Shown: positions 12,486 through 23,327, counted from the first letter of the stretch. The stretch is 64,000 nucleotides of DNA from Drosophila miranda (GCF_003369915.1 NC_046673.1:24233718-24297717); one strand, 5' to 3'. The notes: a model not told the origin generated them from the sequence alone. Numbers and translations: made by a program.

Positions 12486-13040
12486 CTACTGCTTCATACC
12501 GTGAAGAACCTCGTTGTCGACCTCGTTGGCATCGTCTCCCAGCCACTCGATATTTGCGGGTGTGGGAGGAGCTGGTGTCGTGGTGGCTTCCTCGGTTTGC
12601 CCAGTGCTCGGGGAAGTGACTCCCTCAGTGGTGGATCTGATTGTGGAGCTGCCGTCCTTCTCGGTGTCCTGGTCTTTGTCCATCTGGGTGTTATCCTTGG
12701 GCGGCTTGGGCAGCGTGAGGACATTGACAAAGAGCGTGATCCTTTGGAGGAGCGAGCGTGTCACATCCCTGGCCTTCTCCTCCAGCAGCTTGGCCTCCTT
12801 CTCGATGTTCTCGATCCAGGGCTTGGCCTTCTCCAAGGTGCACTGAACGCTGTGCACGAACTTTGTGACCTCGCTGGGGGGCTTTGGGGTCGTTCCCGAA
12901 TCCGAATACGAATCCGAATCCTCCAGAGACTTGGCCTCCGACCCACAGAGAATGGCCGCTGCCTGCAGCTGGCCGAGGCACAGGCACAAACACAGGCAGC
13001 CGACAATGGCAGCGCTGAGGTTCATCTGGGGATTAGTCAT
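12486..13040 (-). CDS. Secreted helical protein with Thr/Ser/Pro-rich tail, about 184 aa
   Basis: Intronless. Two close starts are possible: 13040 (184 aa) or 13025 (MNLSAAIVG, 179 aa); both give a signal peptide with a Cys/Leu-rich core (CLCLCLCLG). After a short acidic Ser/Asp stretch comes EVTKFVHSVQCTLEK (about residues 57-71), which aligns with the F-F-x4-C segments of the neighbouring genes at 11209 and 13860. It is followed by a charged helix (about 72-110), PKPPKD, and a Thr/Ser/Glu/Pro-rich tail likely to be O-glycosylated. The longer upstream frame to 13259 is low-complexity and was not used. It is the most diverged member of the three-gene set; its role is unknown. Confidence 0.75.
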   Translation of the reverse strand: MTNPQMNLSAAIVGCLCLCLCLGQLQAAAILCGSEAKSLEDSDSYSDSGTTPKPPSEVTKFVHSVQCTLEKAKPWIENIEKEAKLLEEKARDVTRSLLQRITLFVNVLTLPKPPKDNTQMDKDQDTEKDGSSTIRSTTEGVTSPSTGQTEEATTTPAPPTPANIEWLGDDANEVDNEVLHGMKQ

Positions 13041-13714
13041 CGTCACTGGCGGTATGTGGCAGCTCTGGTCGTAGCGTCGTGGCGATCGTGTGTCGCCGCT
13101 GAGACCCCAAACTCGACTGAAACCCGTTTGCAGCCAGGCAAAGCCACTTGACCAAGTTCTGGCCCCTGCCAGCGGCCATCGACCATCGACCATCGAGTGT
13201 GGGGTGTGGGGTGTGGGGTGTGGGGTATCTGCAAGATCGGCGAGAAAGTCGTCGAGCAACTGAAATGCATTTCCAACCAGAACTGAGGAGCGAAAGAAGG
13301 GAAATGGCAGGTTAAGTGCAAATGGAAATGGAGAAGGGAGAATGTCAGCAGCTGAGAATTCTCCAGAATGTGAAAGAGATTAGACATATGAAATGAGTCA
13401 CAGTTTCTGCTGATGAATAGTGATGTTTGAACATCTTTGGGGATAACCAGATGAAGAGCAACATCAGCAGGTAGATGCACGAATGAGGGATACCATCCCA
13501 GGATGTTGAGGTTTTTCCTTAACTCCCCGTGGATAGAAGGAGCCCGCTGCCTACCTACTCGGGCTCGTATAGTATTGTATAGTCTTTGATAATACGTATG
13601 TGTCGTTATGCTGAACAAATTCTGAACCCACAGATAAATACATAAACAAATGGCGGAAATTCCCCTGGAAATTATCTCCCATTGAATGTTTCCGACGAAT
13701 TTTCACTTTCTCTT

Positions 13715-13720
13715 TTTATT
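13715..13720 (-). terminator. Polyadenylation signal for the 13860-14357 gene
   Basis: AATAAA on the minus strand, about 140 nt after the stop codon, in an A/T-rich 3' flank. Confidence 0.5.
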
Positions 13721-13859
13721 TATAAAAAAAAAAATAATAATAATAAAAACACACACAGACAAAGGAAATCAAAAAATTAAAAAAAGGTCGCTCACAATGC
13801 TTAAAAAATATGTACAAAGGGTCCCGTCCCGTCCCGTCCATGGGTACCCAGAGATGGGT

Positions 13860-14357
13860 CTACTTCCTCAATTTGCTGCAGTTGCCCAAGGCGTCGAGGA
13901 TGTGGCCGTGGCCGCATTGCTGTTCGCCTTTGAGGATGTCCGGGTTTATGACCTCGACGTTGGCGAGGAAGCCGCGGTCTTTGCTCATCTCCTCGACGGA
14001 GTCCTTGGAGAGCTTCTCGCGGAAGCCGTCGAAGCGCTCCTTGATGTCGCTGCCCAGGACCTTGGCTTTCTCGCCCAGCTTTTGGGCGCCCTCCTTCAGC
14101 TCGGTGCCCAGATCCTTGGCCTTCGCGCCCAGCTTCTTCGCCCCCTCCTTGATGTGGCAACCGAAGTTCTTGAAGAAGTCCCGAACCTCGTGCTCGCTGC
14201 TGCCACTCCCGCCCGAAATCTCCGAGATCTTCTCATTCAGATCGCTCAAGCCGGGCACCTTGTCCTCGCAATCGAAGAGCCCCGCCCGGGTCGGAGTCGG
14301 GGCGGTAGCTCCCAAAAGGAGCAACACCAGCAGCAGGGATCCTTGCAGGTGATTCAT
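13860..14357 (-). CDS. Secreted amphipathic-helix protein with C-x11-C tail, 165 aa
   Basis: Intronless. The start at 14357 places a strong signal peptide (MNHLQGSLLLVLLLLGATA) at the N-terminus, with a probable cut near residue 25. The mature protein has an early Cys (30), HEVRDFFKNFGCHI (about 56-69), then two tandem 18-residue helical repeats: K70-L87 and K88-I105, both of the form KEGAxKLGxKAKxLGxxx. The C-terminus carries CGHGHILDALGNC (148-160), the same C-x11-C spacing with a central Asp as the peptides encoded at 21-27 kb. The FFKxFxC segment links it to the 11209 and 12486 genes. The repeats are amphipathic, like lipid-binding or LEA-type helices, so surface or lipid binding is a reasonable guess but not shown. 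Confidence 0.82.
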   Translation of the reverse strand: MNHLQGSLLLVLLLLGATAPTPTRAGLFDCEDKVPGLSDLNEKISEISGGSGSSEHEVRDFFKNFGCHIKEGAKKLGAKAKDLGTELKEGAQKLGEKAKVLGSDIKERFDGFREKLSKDSVEEMSKDRGFLANVEVINPDILKGEQQCGHGHILDALGNCSKLRK

Positions 14358-15723
14358 TTTATAATTTGATTTGATTTGGATTTGGGTTTTGTATTTTGTT
14401 TGCAGATTCCTTTGGCGTTTGGGCACCAGACTGAACCTCAGCGTTGACTCGACTCGTTCGCACTGACCTGGGGCTCCTCGATCGCCAGGCAATTTATTCA
14501 GTCGCCTCCGACTCCGACGAGCGGTTGCCTTTTGTTCGACATCGCGCGTCACTTGCTCGCATTTTCTCGATTCCATGCCCCGATCCATTCCCCGCCAGTA
14601 ATTCAATTTGCGACAGAAGCAACAATCATAATGCCAGATCGTGCCCAATTGTGACTTGATTTAAGCATCAACAAAGGGGGAAAAGCACAAAGAACGAGCA
14701 AAGATACTTGTACGAGAGACCCTTGAAGCAAGAACCCCGAAAATACGCAGATACTTTCGACTTTTCCAGCGACTGGGCACACTGCTGTCAAGGCTGTCCT
14801 GACAAAAAGATTGCCCCCCATCCCCATCTCCAACGCCAAGCCCAGTTCTCTCGGGATCATCCATCGCTAGCGCATGTTCAAGGCGTGTTTTCGACTATTC
14901 GTACGAGTAGCCGGAAGCACTGACTAATATGAGTATACGAGTACGATTACGAGTACTATATATAGTCCACAGACTGTAAGTACGAGATGCGTTCAATTGG
15001 TATAGTCTCTCATCTTGGCGGGAAATGAATTGACCCACAATGGCGGGGCACAGCGTCGATTATATAACAATTGGCCACAGCAAAAGGGGGAATCCATTGA
15101 AGAACTTCTAGAGAATGCTTAGAATTTGATAGGCTGAATGCGAATTTGCATATGATACGACAGAATCGCACGATTTAGATACAGATGTTCAGATATGTGC
15201 GATGGGAGGTCAAGAGGGAACAACTGATTCATCAGGCATATAAGAAAGAATAGATATATGAATGATGTATTCTATTCGTCACAACATCAAAACAAACAGC
15301 TACTGATGAATCATTATTTGATAATGGGTAATGCATGCATTTTATAAGATATCCAGAGGTTTCAGAGCCAGTTTTTTGATTCAGAATGGAATACAATCAA
15401 AACAAAATGAAGATATACATATATACATAAATTATAGGACCAATAGATAGATATCGAATCGATGGGATAAATTAAGGGTTCATTTACCCATAGAAATCTC
15501 TTGCGTTGATGAAGGTAATCGATATATGACAGAAAGGAACGTTTGATACCGATACCAAAGTGCGACAAGAGTGAACGATTTATGTAGAAAATCTACCGCT
15601 GAAGTTTTATCTATAACGTTAATAAAAGATGTTTCGATTGATCCCGATGCCCATATAGATTCATTAGATCGTCAGCTCGATCGCATCTCGCTTAGGACAG
15701 ACACTGACTTCCGTCATTGCTAT
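14358..15723. other. Intergenic, presumed promoter region of 13860 gene
   Basis: The first 150 bp presumably contain the promoter and 5' UTR of the minus-strand gene that starts at 14357 (a TCAGTGCG initiator-like sequence on the minus strand near 14458-14465). The remainder is AT-rich, and I see no gene in it. Confidence 0.4.
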
Positions 15724-15729
15724 TTTATT
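15724..15729 (-). terminator. Polyadenylation signal for the 15840-16754 gene
   Basis: AATAAA on the minus strand, about 110 nt past the stop codon of the three-exon gene. Confidence 0.5.
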
Positions 15730-15839
15730 GAGTTCGTTCTCTCTGGCATTTCGCGCTTAATTATAAAATTTCGCTGGGCCTTAAATGGCGCACGTCAAGG
15801 AAGATACTCGGATGTGGCGGCGAATGACTTCCGTGTGGA

Positions 15840-16754
15840 TTAGCGTGAATTCCAAACGCTTTCGTCATCGAAAGGCCCAATATTGCCATCGTCTGGATCA
15901 GTGTCGAAGTCGTCCTCCTCATCCGGGACGTCTGTGGCGCCTTCGTCCGCATCCGCATTGGTGCCCGTGTCGTCATCGCCCTTTTCGTCTCCATCCATAT
16001 AGTCGTCATCCTCTTCGGGAAGATGGTAGTCAGCCTCTGTGGTCGTCTGCTCCTCCACCACCTCCTCCACCTCCTCGGGATCCGTCAGCTCGGGCAGTAG
16101 TGGCAAATCCGTGGTGGTTGTGGTGGTGGCTAGTGTGGTTCTGCTCGTTGTGGTGGTGGCTGGTGTGGTGCTTCTCGTTGTGGTGGTGGCACGTGTGGTG
16201 CTTCGTGGCGGTGGCTGTGTGCCAGTCGCTGCTGTCTTGCCTGGAAAAGGGTAACCGCCTTAGCCGAGAGTTGATTGCCTCGCTCCGCACTCCACTTACA
16301 ATCATCTGCTGTGGGGTCAAAGTCGCAGCGGATCCGCCGATCCATGGAGTCACCGCTGATCGGTGTCGTGGAGGGCGCTTGCGGTGCTGGAATCGCGCCG
16401 AGGTCCTGGCCTGTTGAGGGGGCAACAAAATGTTTGGTACTTTGCCGATCCCAGCACTTCTGATTCTGATTCTCTAGAACACTCACATTCACTGCGTTGG
16501 GGCTCGAAGTCGCAACGCATGCGCCTATCCATCTCCTCTTCGCTGATTGGGTGTGTCACCACCTTCTTGGGCCGCCGCACGAAGTACACGTTCTTCACCT
16601 CGACAATATCCAGATCGGGGTCGTAGCGTGCCACCCGTCGGCGCACGTATCGCCTGTGGGGCTCGTCCGGCAGTGGGACGGAGCGGGCCTCAAGCAGCTC
16701 CAGGCTGCCGCAGCCAATTATCACCAAGAGGATGATGGCCAGGGATCTATTCAT
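15840..16754 (-). CDS. Secreted protein with two CDFxP modules and acidic tail, three exons
   Basis: Coding exons are 16754-16487, 16410-16300 and 16240-15840 (minus strand), 259 residues from the ATG at 16754. An in-frame ATG at 16769 would add five residues. Both introns are about 60-75 nt and both interrupt a Cys codon after its first base (phase 1), so exon 2 is a symmetric, duplicable module. The N-terminus is a signal peptide (MNRSLAIILLVIIGCG). Exon 1 ends with EEEMDRRMRCDFEPQRSEC and exon 2 with DSMDRRIRCDFDPTADDC, clearly the same unit twice. Exon 3 begins with a Thr-rich imperfect repeat (ATTTT/RSTT units, mucin-like) and ends in a strongly acidic stretch (Asp/Glu-rich, about the last 90 residues). 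I do not recognise the family. GATA-like sites (GATAAG, GATAAC) lie at about 16830-16851 upstream. Confidence 0.8.
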
Positions 16755-16769
16755 GGCGTTGTCTTCCAC

Positions 16770-19447
16770 TCAACTACTCAATTGCCCAAGTCGGAGGAGC
16801 TGTTCGAGCTGCGAAGAATCTGTGGCGGAAGCTTATCAATCGCGATAACCCTTCGCTCCGACCTTGGCTTTTTCCGAGAGCAGCCGAGCAACTGTCAGTG
16901 AGAGGCAGCGGATGGCAGCGGGAGGCACCGAGAGGCGAGTGTGGGGCAAGTTTGTGGCATACTCCCGGGCTGTTGCCGTTAATTGCCGCTCACGCCTCAT
17001 GACGATGCATCAATGTCGGCGGCTACATAAATTAGATTTCCTCGTGCCAGCCAACAAATTGGCCGCAAACATAATTGCCACGCCCCCTTTCCCCCCATCC
17101 GCATTGCAATGCCAAACACGTCATGCCACAGAGGTTGGAGCGGCACAGCACCCTACTGCATTTCGGGCGAGTCCATGGGCTCGCGACCAGGCGAATTAGA
17201 GTGCATTTTCAGGCAGAGTTACATTCGATAAAAAATCGAGGCCTAAAATCTATTTTGAATGGCCAATCGGCCAATCAGCTTTCGAGTGCATAATCCACGG
17301 ATGACTATGGATATCGGACGGTCCCAAAAATAGTACACAATGGATGAACGGCGAGTGCCAGCATTCCCGCGCAACACCCTTTGGGTAATCGATAGCCATT
17401 CGATAGCTCAAGTGCCCGCCCAGCTGACTCATCCACAAGTGTCAAGACCTCAAGTCCCCCACCCCCATTCTGTTTGCCGCCCATCGATAAGCCCAAACGG
17501 GCCAATTTGTTTCTGATGAAAAATATGCGAAATGTCGTTTTCCCCATACATAAGTACATATGTTCGTTCCTGGCTTTTCTTTTTCGTTTTCCATTTTAGT
17601 TGTCGTTTTTCCTTTGCATTTTGCTTTTTGGTTTTCGGTTTTTCTTGTTATTTCTGCTTCTGTTTGTTTGTCATTTTTCAATGGCAGAATGTCGGCAATG
17701 GGAAGAGAGCGTCGAGCAAATTAGCCGACCGACCGACCGACCGACCAACCGACCGACGGATGCCACATATGTACATATGTTCAGGCATTTCCCAATAACA
17801 TAACAGAAAATATCTGTGTGTGTTTTCCTCGGTTTGGGGGCTGTGTGTGTGTGGACAGGGAGATGGACATGAGCGGGGGGGATAGCGAGGGATGTGCTTC
17901 AGAATAGATAAACAAAAAGGAAAATATTTCAACGGCCCCGCATGAACGAAGAAAATCACACAGCAATTTCTGTACAAAAATTCACTTCGTTTGTGAGAGC
18001 GTGAAATATGCAAAAATCAAGAAGGAATACAAATAACACTATGATACGAAACCATAAGATACCCATTGCACAGGCAATCTCTTTCTCGAGAGAAGGTTTA
18101 CAGAGAGAAGATGGCAGCCCTGTCGGCGTTTTGTGTGCTTGGCTGTGGCAACCATGAAATACGATTACCCATAAACCTTACAATTTTCTTCGTTTGGCTG
18201 GAAGAATTATCCAATTTCGATGGGGCTTACAGGGATTAGAAGATAATATCTACTCTCAAAGAAAACAAAAACAGAGAATGATTTGAATATGCCAAAAAGT
18301 AATTGGAAAACACTTTGTCTATTATTGTAAATATTTAAATCTAGGTGTACGTTTTATTTCTCTGAGTGTAAATGTATCTACAATCCAGACAAACTTGATA
18401 TATTTTTGTATCTTTAAGGTTCCTTAATTCTCTAAGAACTATCTTGAGTACATCTTCTTGGACGATTACCCCCCACGCATATACCCCTTTGAGTACCGTG
18501 TATATTGAATATGATCAGCCAGGGGTGGGGTTGGGTGGTTGGGGAGCTATGAGTTGTGGGGGGGAGGAGGGAAAACTGTTTGGTTTCTTCGGGCCAGAGA
18601 TGCGGCCAAGCCGAACAGTTGGCAACGAATCGTGTTAGCGGGCGGACAAAAGCGGAGCTGGCAGCGATCTCAGCTGATCGCAGGGCACACAGAAAAGAGC
18701 GAGACGGACGTTAGATATCCGCATAAGAAAGAGAGAGAGTGCGAGAGCGAGAGAGAGAGTCAACAGAATTCTCTGTTTTGGTTCGCGTTGTGCGGCAGCG
18801 AAAAGTGGCACAGTGGCACGCACTTAAATGTCACTTGGTGGAGGCCTGTGGGGCGTAAGGCAGGGGCAGTGGCAGGGGCAGGGGCAGGGGTAGGGGCGTC
18901 AACTGGGAACTGGGAATGGGAGCTGCGATCATCTAGATCAGGGAGCGATTCCACCTAAAAATAGATGGAGGGAGGAACATGAAAGAGAACGAAGCCAAGT
19001 GAGTGAATGCAAGGAAAAAGCCAAAAATAATTGAAAGCGTGGGCAGGAGGACAGTGAAATCCACATAAAAAGAACACACACAGAGAACAAGCGAGAAAAG
19101 TACAGGCCAATATAAAAGGAAAACAAAATTCGAATTTGAAATTCTTCAAAAAACAAAAGCCAAAACTTAAAAACTCCAAAAAAGAAAAACAAAATCAAGT
19201 GCCAAAGTAGTGCCCCCCCAAAAAGACTGATCCACCCATCGAGTGTCCACTGTGAACACATAGTTGGGATAAACAATAAATTGGCCAGAGGCCAACCAAA
19301 AGAAGCAACGAAGCAGCGAAGCAACGAAGAAGCGAAGATCAGAGCCAGCGGAAGATCAAACAGTCAACAGACAGCCAACAGGTGGAAGGAAGACCCCTAG
19401 ACGTATCCGAATCCCCCTCTCGAGAGAGTTCCAGTCCATGCCTTGGG
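16770..19447. other. Intergenic between divergent genes
   Basis: This region separates the minus-strand CDFxP gene from the plus-strand gene starting at 19448 and must contain both promoters. It has a CCGA microsatellite at 17725-17759, ATCGATA (DRE-like) sequences near 17387 and 17485, and a perfect palindrome ACATATGTACATATGT at 17765-17780. The frame 18539-18958 is Gly/Ala/Glu low-complexity and is not supported as a gene. The 5' UTR of the 19448 gene probably begins somewhere after 18.6 kb. Confidence 0.5.
17725..17759. repeat. (CCGA)n microsatellite
   Basis: About eight units of CCGA with one interruption (CCAA). It is typical simple repeat DNA of this genome. Confidence 0.9.
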
Positions 19448-20670
19448 ATGTCCCAGTCCCAGTCCCCAGATGAGGAGCAGGAACAGGCAGAGGAGGCCGA
19501 TGCCGGTCCGCTGGCAAATCTGCTCAGCCTCCAGTTACGCAAGCCCCCGCACTGGAACTGGGAGCTGAGCACCTCCCGCAGTTGCAGCAACATCGCCCTG
19601 CCACGCATCCTGCTGTACGACCACACGGGCGCCCTTCTAGTCGACGCCCACAGCGGCAGCGAGCAGACCTATCGATCCACCGATCCGCCACAGGGACAGC
19701 GAGAGTCGCAGAGGATCCGCCGCAAGAGGTCGGCCACATCGAATCTGAGCGGCTGCCTGGCACGCGACTTCCATGGCCTGCATATCGCCGAGGCCACGCC
19801 CAGTCCGAGCAGGAGCAGGAGCCGGGAGCATTCTCACATGGGCAGCGGAAGTTGCATTGAGATCAACACCCACGAGCTGCCCAACTGGGAGCCCGGCAGT
19901 GGCAGTGGCTGGGGCAGCGGCAGCGGCAGCTCCCGTCGCTCCAGCTCGCTGCGGGGCGTCCGATTCCTGGAGTCCCCCAAGCCGCTCGTCGAGCAGGAGG
20001 AGGAGGTGGAGGTGGAGCTACCCGTGTATCCAACGCCGCCGTCCACATCCACGACCACCATGACCACCACCACGGCGAACTCGTCGTCGTCAGGGCCGCG
20101 AGAGAAGCGGCGCTACCGGCGCTCCCACAGCTCCATTTTGGAGCGGTTCAGCCTCTCGCGTGGGCGCCACTCATCGCCGGAGTACGCCCAGGAGCAGGAC
20201 GTGGAGAGGGCGCCGCGCTACTATCTGCGGACCAGCAAGGCGGGCACCCTGGTCATCCGGGAGGAGAGCTTCAGCCGGATGCGACAGCGCCGCCGCAGGC
20301 CGCCAAAGCACTCGTCCAGCGAGAACATCCTCCAGGAGCGTTCGGAGAGTGCCCAGAGTGCCGTGCAGGTCACGACACGGAGGCGCCATCAGGAGGCGGC
20401 GGCAGCGGCAGCGGCTGCCATCTCCACCTCTGAGGAGGAGGAGCAGCGGGAGGAGAAGCCCCGTCACAGCCACGGGCGACAGTCGCGCGGCAGACGAACG
20501 CAGCGCAGCTGCATCAAGGATGTGGCCCAGGGTAAGTCGAAGAAAAGGATTCACCCCTGATCCGATACAGCTAATCCGGAACGGAACCTTCCTCTAATCA
20601 AACAGAGCTCATCACGGTCGATCCCGATAATTGTGTCTATCGTGCGGCGCCGGGCGCCACAGCACGCTAG
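19448..20670 (+). CDS. Unrecognised Arg/Ser-rich, largely disordered protein, two exons
   Basis: Coding exons are 19448-20531 and 20606-20670 (about 382 residues). The frame is open from about 19382 but its first ATG is at 19448 (MSQSQSPDEEQEQ). A GTAAGT donor at 20532 and an acceptor (AATCAAACAG) at 20605 join exon 1 to a short final exon ending ELITVDPDNCVYRA...TAR-stop, which reads as ordinary protein; without splicing the frame would end eight codons later in KSKKRIHP. The protein has no signal peptide. It includes LLSLQLRKPP (near the start), CLARDFHGLHIAEA (middle), Gly/Ser and Thr repeats, an Arg-rich block around RREKRRYRRSHSS-like residues, and a more ordered-looking APRYYLRTSKAGTLVIREESF segment. 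Arg clusters could be nuclear localisation signals or phosphorylation sites. Function unknown. Confidence 0.75.
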
Positions 20671-21385
20671 AAAAAGGAAAGCACGGAAGAAGGTCGTCCA
20701 CAATGAACGAAGGGAGAGAGAGAGAGAGAGAAAGAAAAAGAGAGAGTATGGAAAAAAGTAGAAAAAAAAACTAGAGTTCCTCCTTGTGATGTAAGTCGAT
20801 AAAGATGTACACTAGATGAATAAAAAATGCAATATATATAAAACAACATCAATGAGCTAATCAACACTGGTTCTAGAAAAGAATAGAATTCCATTCCATT
20901 CCATGAAATTTGTAAGCATAAAGCAGCACTTGATAAATCCTAGAATTATACAAAGGCTCTTTATAACGAGGAAAGCATAACGAGTATTCCACAACTAGTA
21001 TCTCATAGCGAGTATCTCACAAAGATACCCGAGATCAATTATCTTGCAACGAGTGTCCCACAACGAGTATAATCTATACGTCTATATGCTTGTCATTCAA
21101 AGTGCAGGCATGTATTTTGATCGCAGCTGTGGGAGGTAGAGTATTCAAAAGGTATCATCATCAATTCTTTTACCATCGCCGCCCAATGGCATGCCACAAA
21201 TGAGTTGGATGATGATATTCTGTAGCAACCAGAGAGATACGTGATAGCCAGAGAGTGGGCAGTAGACCCTAATCAGAGCTGATAAGCTCTGGATCGCCGG
21301 GGCATGGCGCACGGCACACGGCACATGGCACATGGCGCTCGGTCGCGAGTTGGGCGCTCAGTCCAATAGAGGCATTTGGAACGAG
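20671..21385. other. Intergenic between the 19448 gene and the first peptide gene
   Basis: It holds the 3' UTR of the upstream gene (AATAAA-type sequence GAATAAAAAATGC near 20819) and the promoter of the peptide gene at 21386. A GATAAG element lies at about 21281-21286, roughly 100 bp before the start codon. No TATA box is obvious. Confidence 0.4.
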
Positions 21386-21698
21386 ATGCGACTGCTACTG
21401 CTGCCGGCCGGGGTGCTCGTGCTCCTGCTGTTCCTGCTCCGACTGCCCCTGCACGGGGACGGAGCGGGTCGGGTGATATACTTTAACCAGCTGAAAGAGA
21501 ACCAGACCCTCCAGGCGGGCAAGAATGCGACGGACAGGCTCGGCAAGGGCATGCTCTTCGATGTGGGACGGGGCAACTGCCATCGAGGGTACATGCACGA
21601 TCATCATGGCCGCTGTCGGAGGGTGAGTGTCTTCCTTGAGGATACTGGACAGTAGATAGGTTGAATCGAATCGAATCTTTCGCTTGCAGATTGTCTAG
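21386..21698 (+). CDS. Secreted C-x11-C peptide, paralogue 1 (81 aa)
   Basis: Coding exons are 21386-21622 and 21690-21698; the 67-nt intron has GTGAGT and TTGCAG, and the last exon supplies only Ile-Val-stop. I chose the ATG at 21386 over an in-frame one at 21332 because it begins directly with a long hydrophobic signal (MRLLLLPAGVLVLLLFLLRL). The mature peptide starts near GAGRVIYFNQ, has an N-glycosylation sequon (NAT), and ends with CHRGYMHDHHGRCRRIV (Cys65 and Cys77). It shares RVI[YF]F and C-x2-G-x-M-x-D-H-x3-C-R-R with the two plus-strand genes at 23495 and 26587. Two cysteines could form one disulfide closing a small loop, and HDHH is a possible metal-binding patch. Secreted peptide of unknown function. 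Confidence 0.75.
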
Positions 21699-23320
21699 GC
21701 CCATGCCCAAATCAGTGATGTCTACGCCTTATTTTTATTGTTTTTGTTTTGTGTAGAGATTAAAGTGAAAAGAAATGAAAATCCAATACAAAACGCTTTC
21801 ATAAACAAAGATACAGATAAGACCCCAATAAACAGGAAGCCGCCCAAAAGTATGCCGGAACTTGTGTGGAGACTGTAATGAAAATTAAAATTACCCTAGG
21901 TTGAGCGATCCATAGAGGGGATCCACTCCACTTACTCCACTCCACGGACCTTGACCCCAGAAGCGGAGGCGGCGCCAGCTGCGTCACATCACGTGCAATT
22001 ATGATGAAATTATGGCAGATACGGGACGTGAAAAAGTGCCCCAGATAGGAAGATACATTACGACCCACAAGATACAACTCGACAACAGATAATGGAGTAC
22101 TGTCCCGTCGTCTGACTCATCTGGCTATTAATGGGGCCCTACCATACCCCACCGAAACGGCAACGATGGGTTTTGCAGTCATATTTTCGGGAAATTTCAG
22201 GTACCTCCGATAAAGACGGCAAAAGGCCGTTTGCCGCATGCCGTAATATATTGAACCGTGACGTTGAGGCCGTCATCGTTTTCCACCTGGGAGACAGCGT
22301 GAGTGGGGAAGACCATCAGCCATCAGGCCATGCGACGAGCAACGTCTGCCCCCTAATCGCTGTCGATTGTGTGTGGAGTCGCGTGGTCGTGCCCCACCGA
22401 ATTATACAGAATTTCGCATGGCTCACGAGCATTACCTGGCTAAAATTCCAAACGAAATTGGCCCCGCGAATCGCACCAATTGCCAGTATCTAGTAGCTTC
22501 AGTATCTCCTCCTTCGGATCTTCAAGACAAAAATAGCGAAGCAATTAACCCATTCACTTACTCAGTTTTAAAAATAACAATCTATCAGCCCCCCCGCCCC
22601 ACCGGATGACGTTCAAATCTTAGGGGTTTTATTCTATGAAACTTTGATTTGTGATTTATTTTGTTTGGTCATTTTTTCTTCATGAATTATGAATTAACCT
22701 TATTAATTTTTAATATTATATTTTATTTTTTACAAATCTTGAGTTACTTTTTCTTTCTCTAAATCTTCTTTATTTTATTAATGAATTTTAATGTTTGTAG
22801 GCTTCAAGAATTCCCAGAAAGCAAGAAAAAATCCCCGCAGATATTAACCCATAACAATCCTCTGCTTTGAGTGGGTTAAGGCGACCCAGTCGCGTCTCGG
22901 GCCACGTCCTATGCAAATGCATTAGGCGGGGGGGCTGACTAGTTGACGGGCTGACAGGCTAACGATAGTGTGATATTATCACCTCCCGCGCACGGTCTGA
23001 TATAGCCAGTCGGCAACTAGTCTTAGACTTATCTGTATCTGTATCTTCGGAGGGAATTGGTGTGGGTGTGGGTGTGGGTCTGGTGAAACACTCAATTACA
23101 CAGATTGCAAATGACAGGGAGGACGGAGCACAGTTCGGCCAGATAAGATTCGCCCAAAAGCGCTTACAGGGTGTCCGGGCGAGTGAGGCTCCCACAAGGT
23201 ATGGCAGTGGTGGGTGGCTGGGTTTTGGGGTTTGAAGGAGCACCCTGTTGGGGTTTTATCAATTCAATGAAAACGAAAAAGACAAGCGAACCGCACTTAA
23301 GAAGTGCTACCTCCGAATCA
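21699..23320. other. Intergenic between peptide genes 1 and 2
   Basis: I see no coding gene. GATA-type sites (CTTATCT at 23028-23034 and AGATAAG at 23141-23147) lie 180-290 bp before the TATA box of the next peptide gene. The region 22620-22800 is very AT-rich. Confidence 0.45.
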
Positions 23321-23327
23321 TATATAA
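23321..23327 (+). promoter_or_regulatory. TATA box of peptide gene 2
   Basis: TATATAA at 23321-23327 is followed about 28-34 bp later by an initiator-like CCAGTTAG (near 23354) and, after a short 5' UTR, by the ATG at 23495. Together with the GATA sites upstream it makes a plausible regulated promoter. Confidence 0.6.

Noticed and set aside
12501-13151. Plus-strand frame of 216 codons opposite the 12486 gene
   Set aside because: Antisense shadow; the minus strand has a signal peptide and family resemblance to its neighbours.
15785-16417. Plus-strand frame of 210 codons opposite the CDFxP gene
   Set aside because: Composed of Pro/Trp/His repeats mirroring the Thr-rich and acidic coding regions of the other strand.
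17765-17780. Perfect 16-bp palindrome ACATATGTACATATGT
   Set aside because: TACATATG-type palindromes recur throughout the window as AT-rich simple sequence (also near 30.5 and 60.2 kb), so not treated as a special site.
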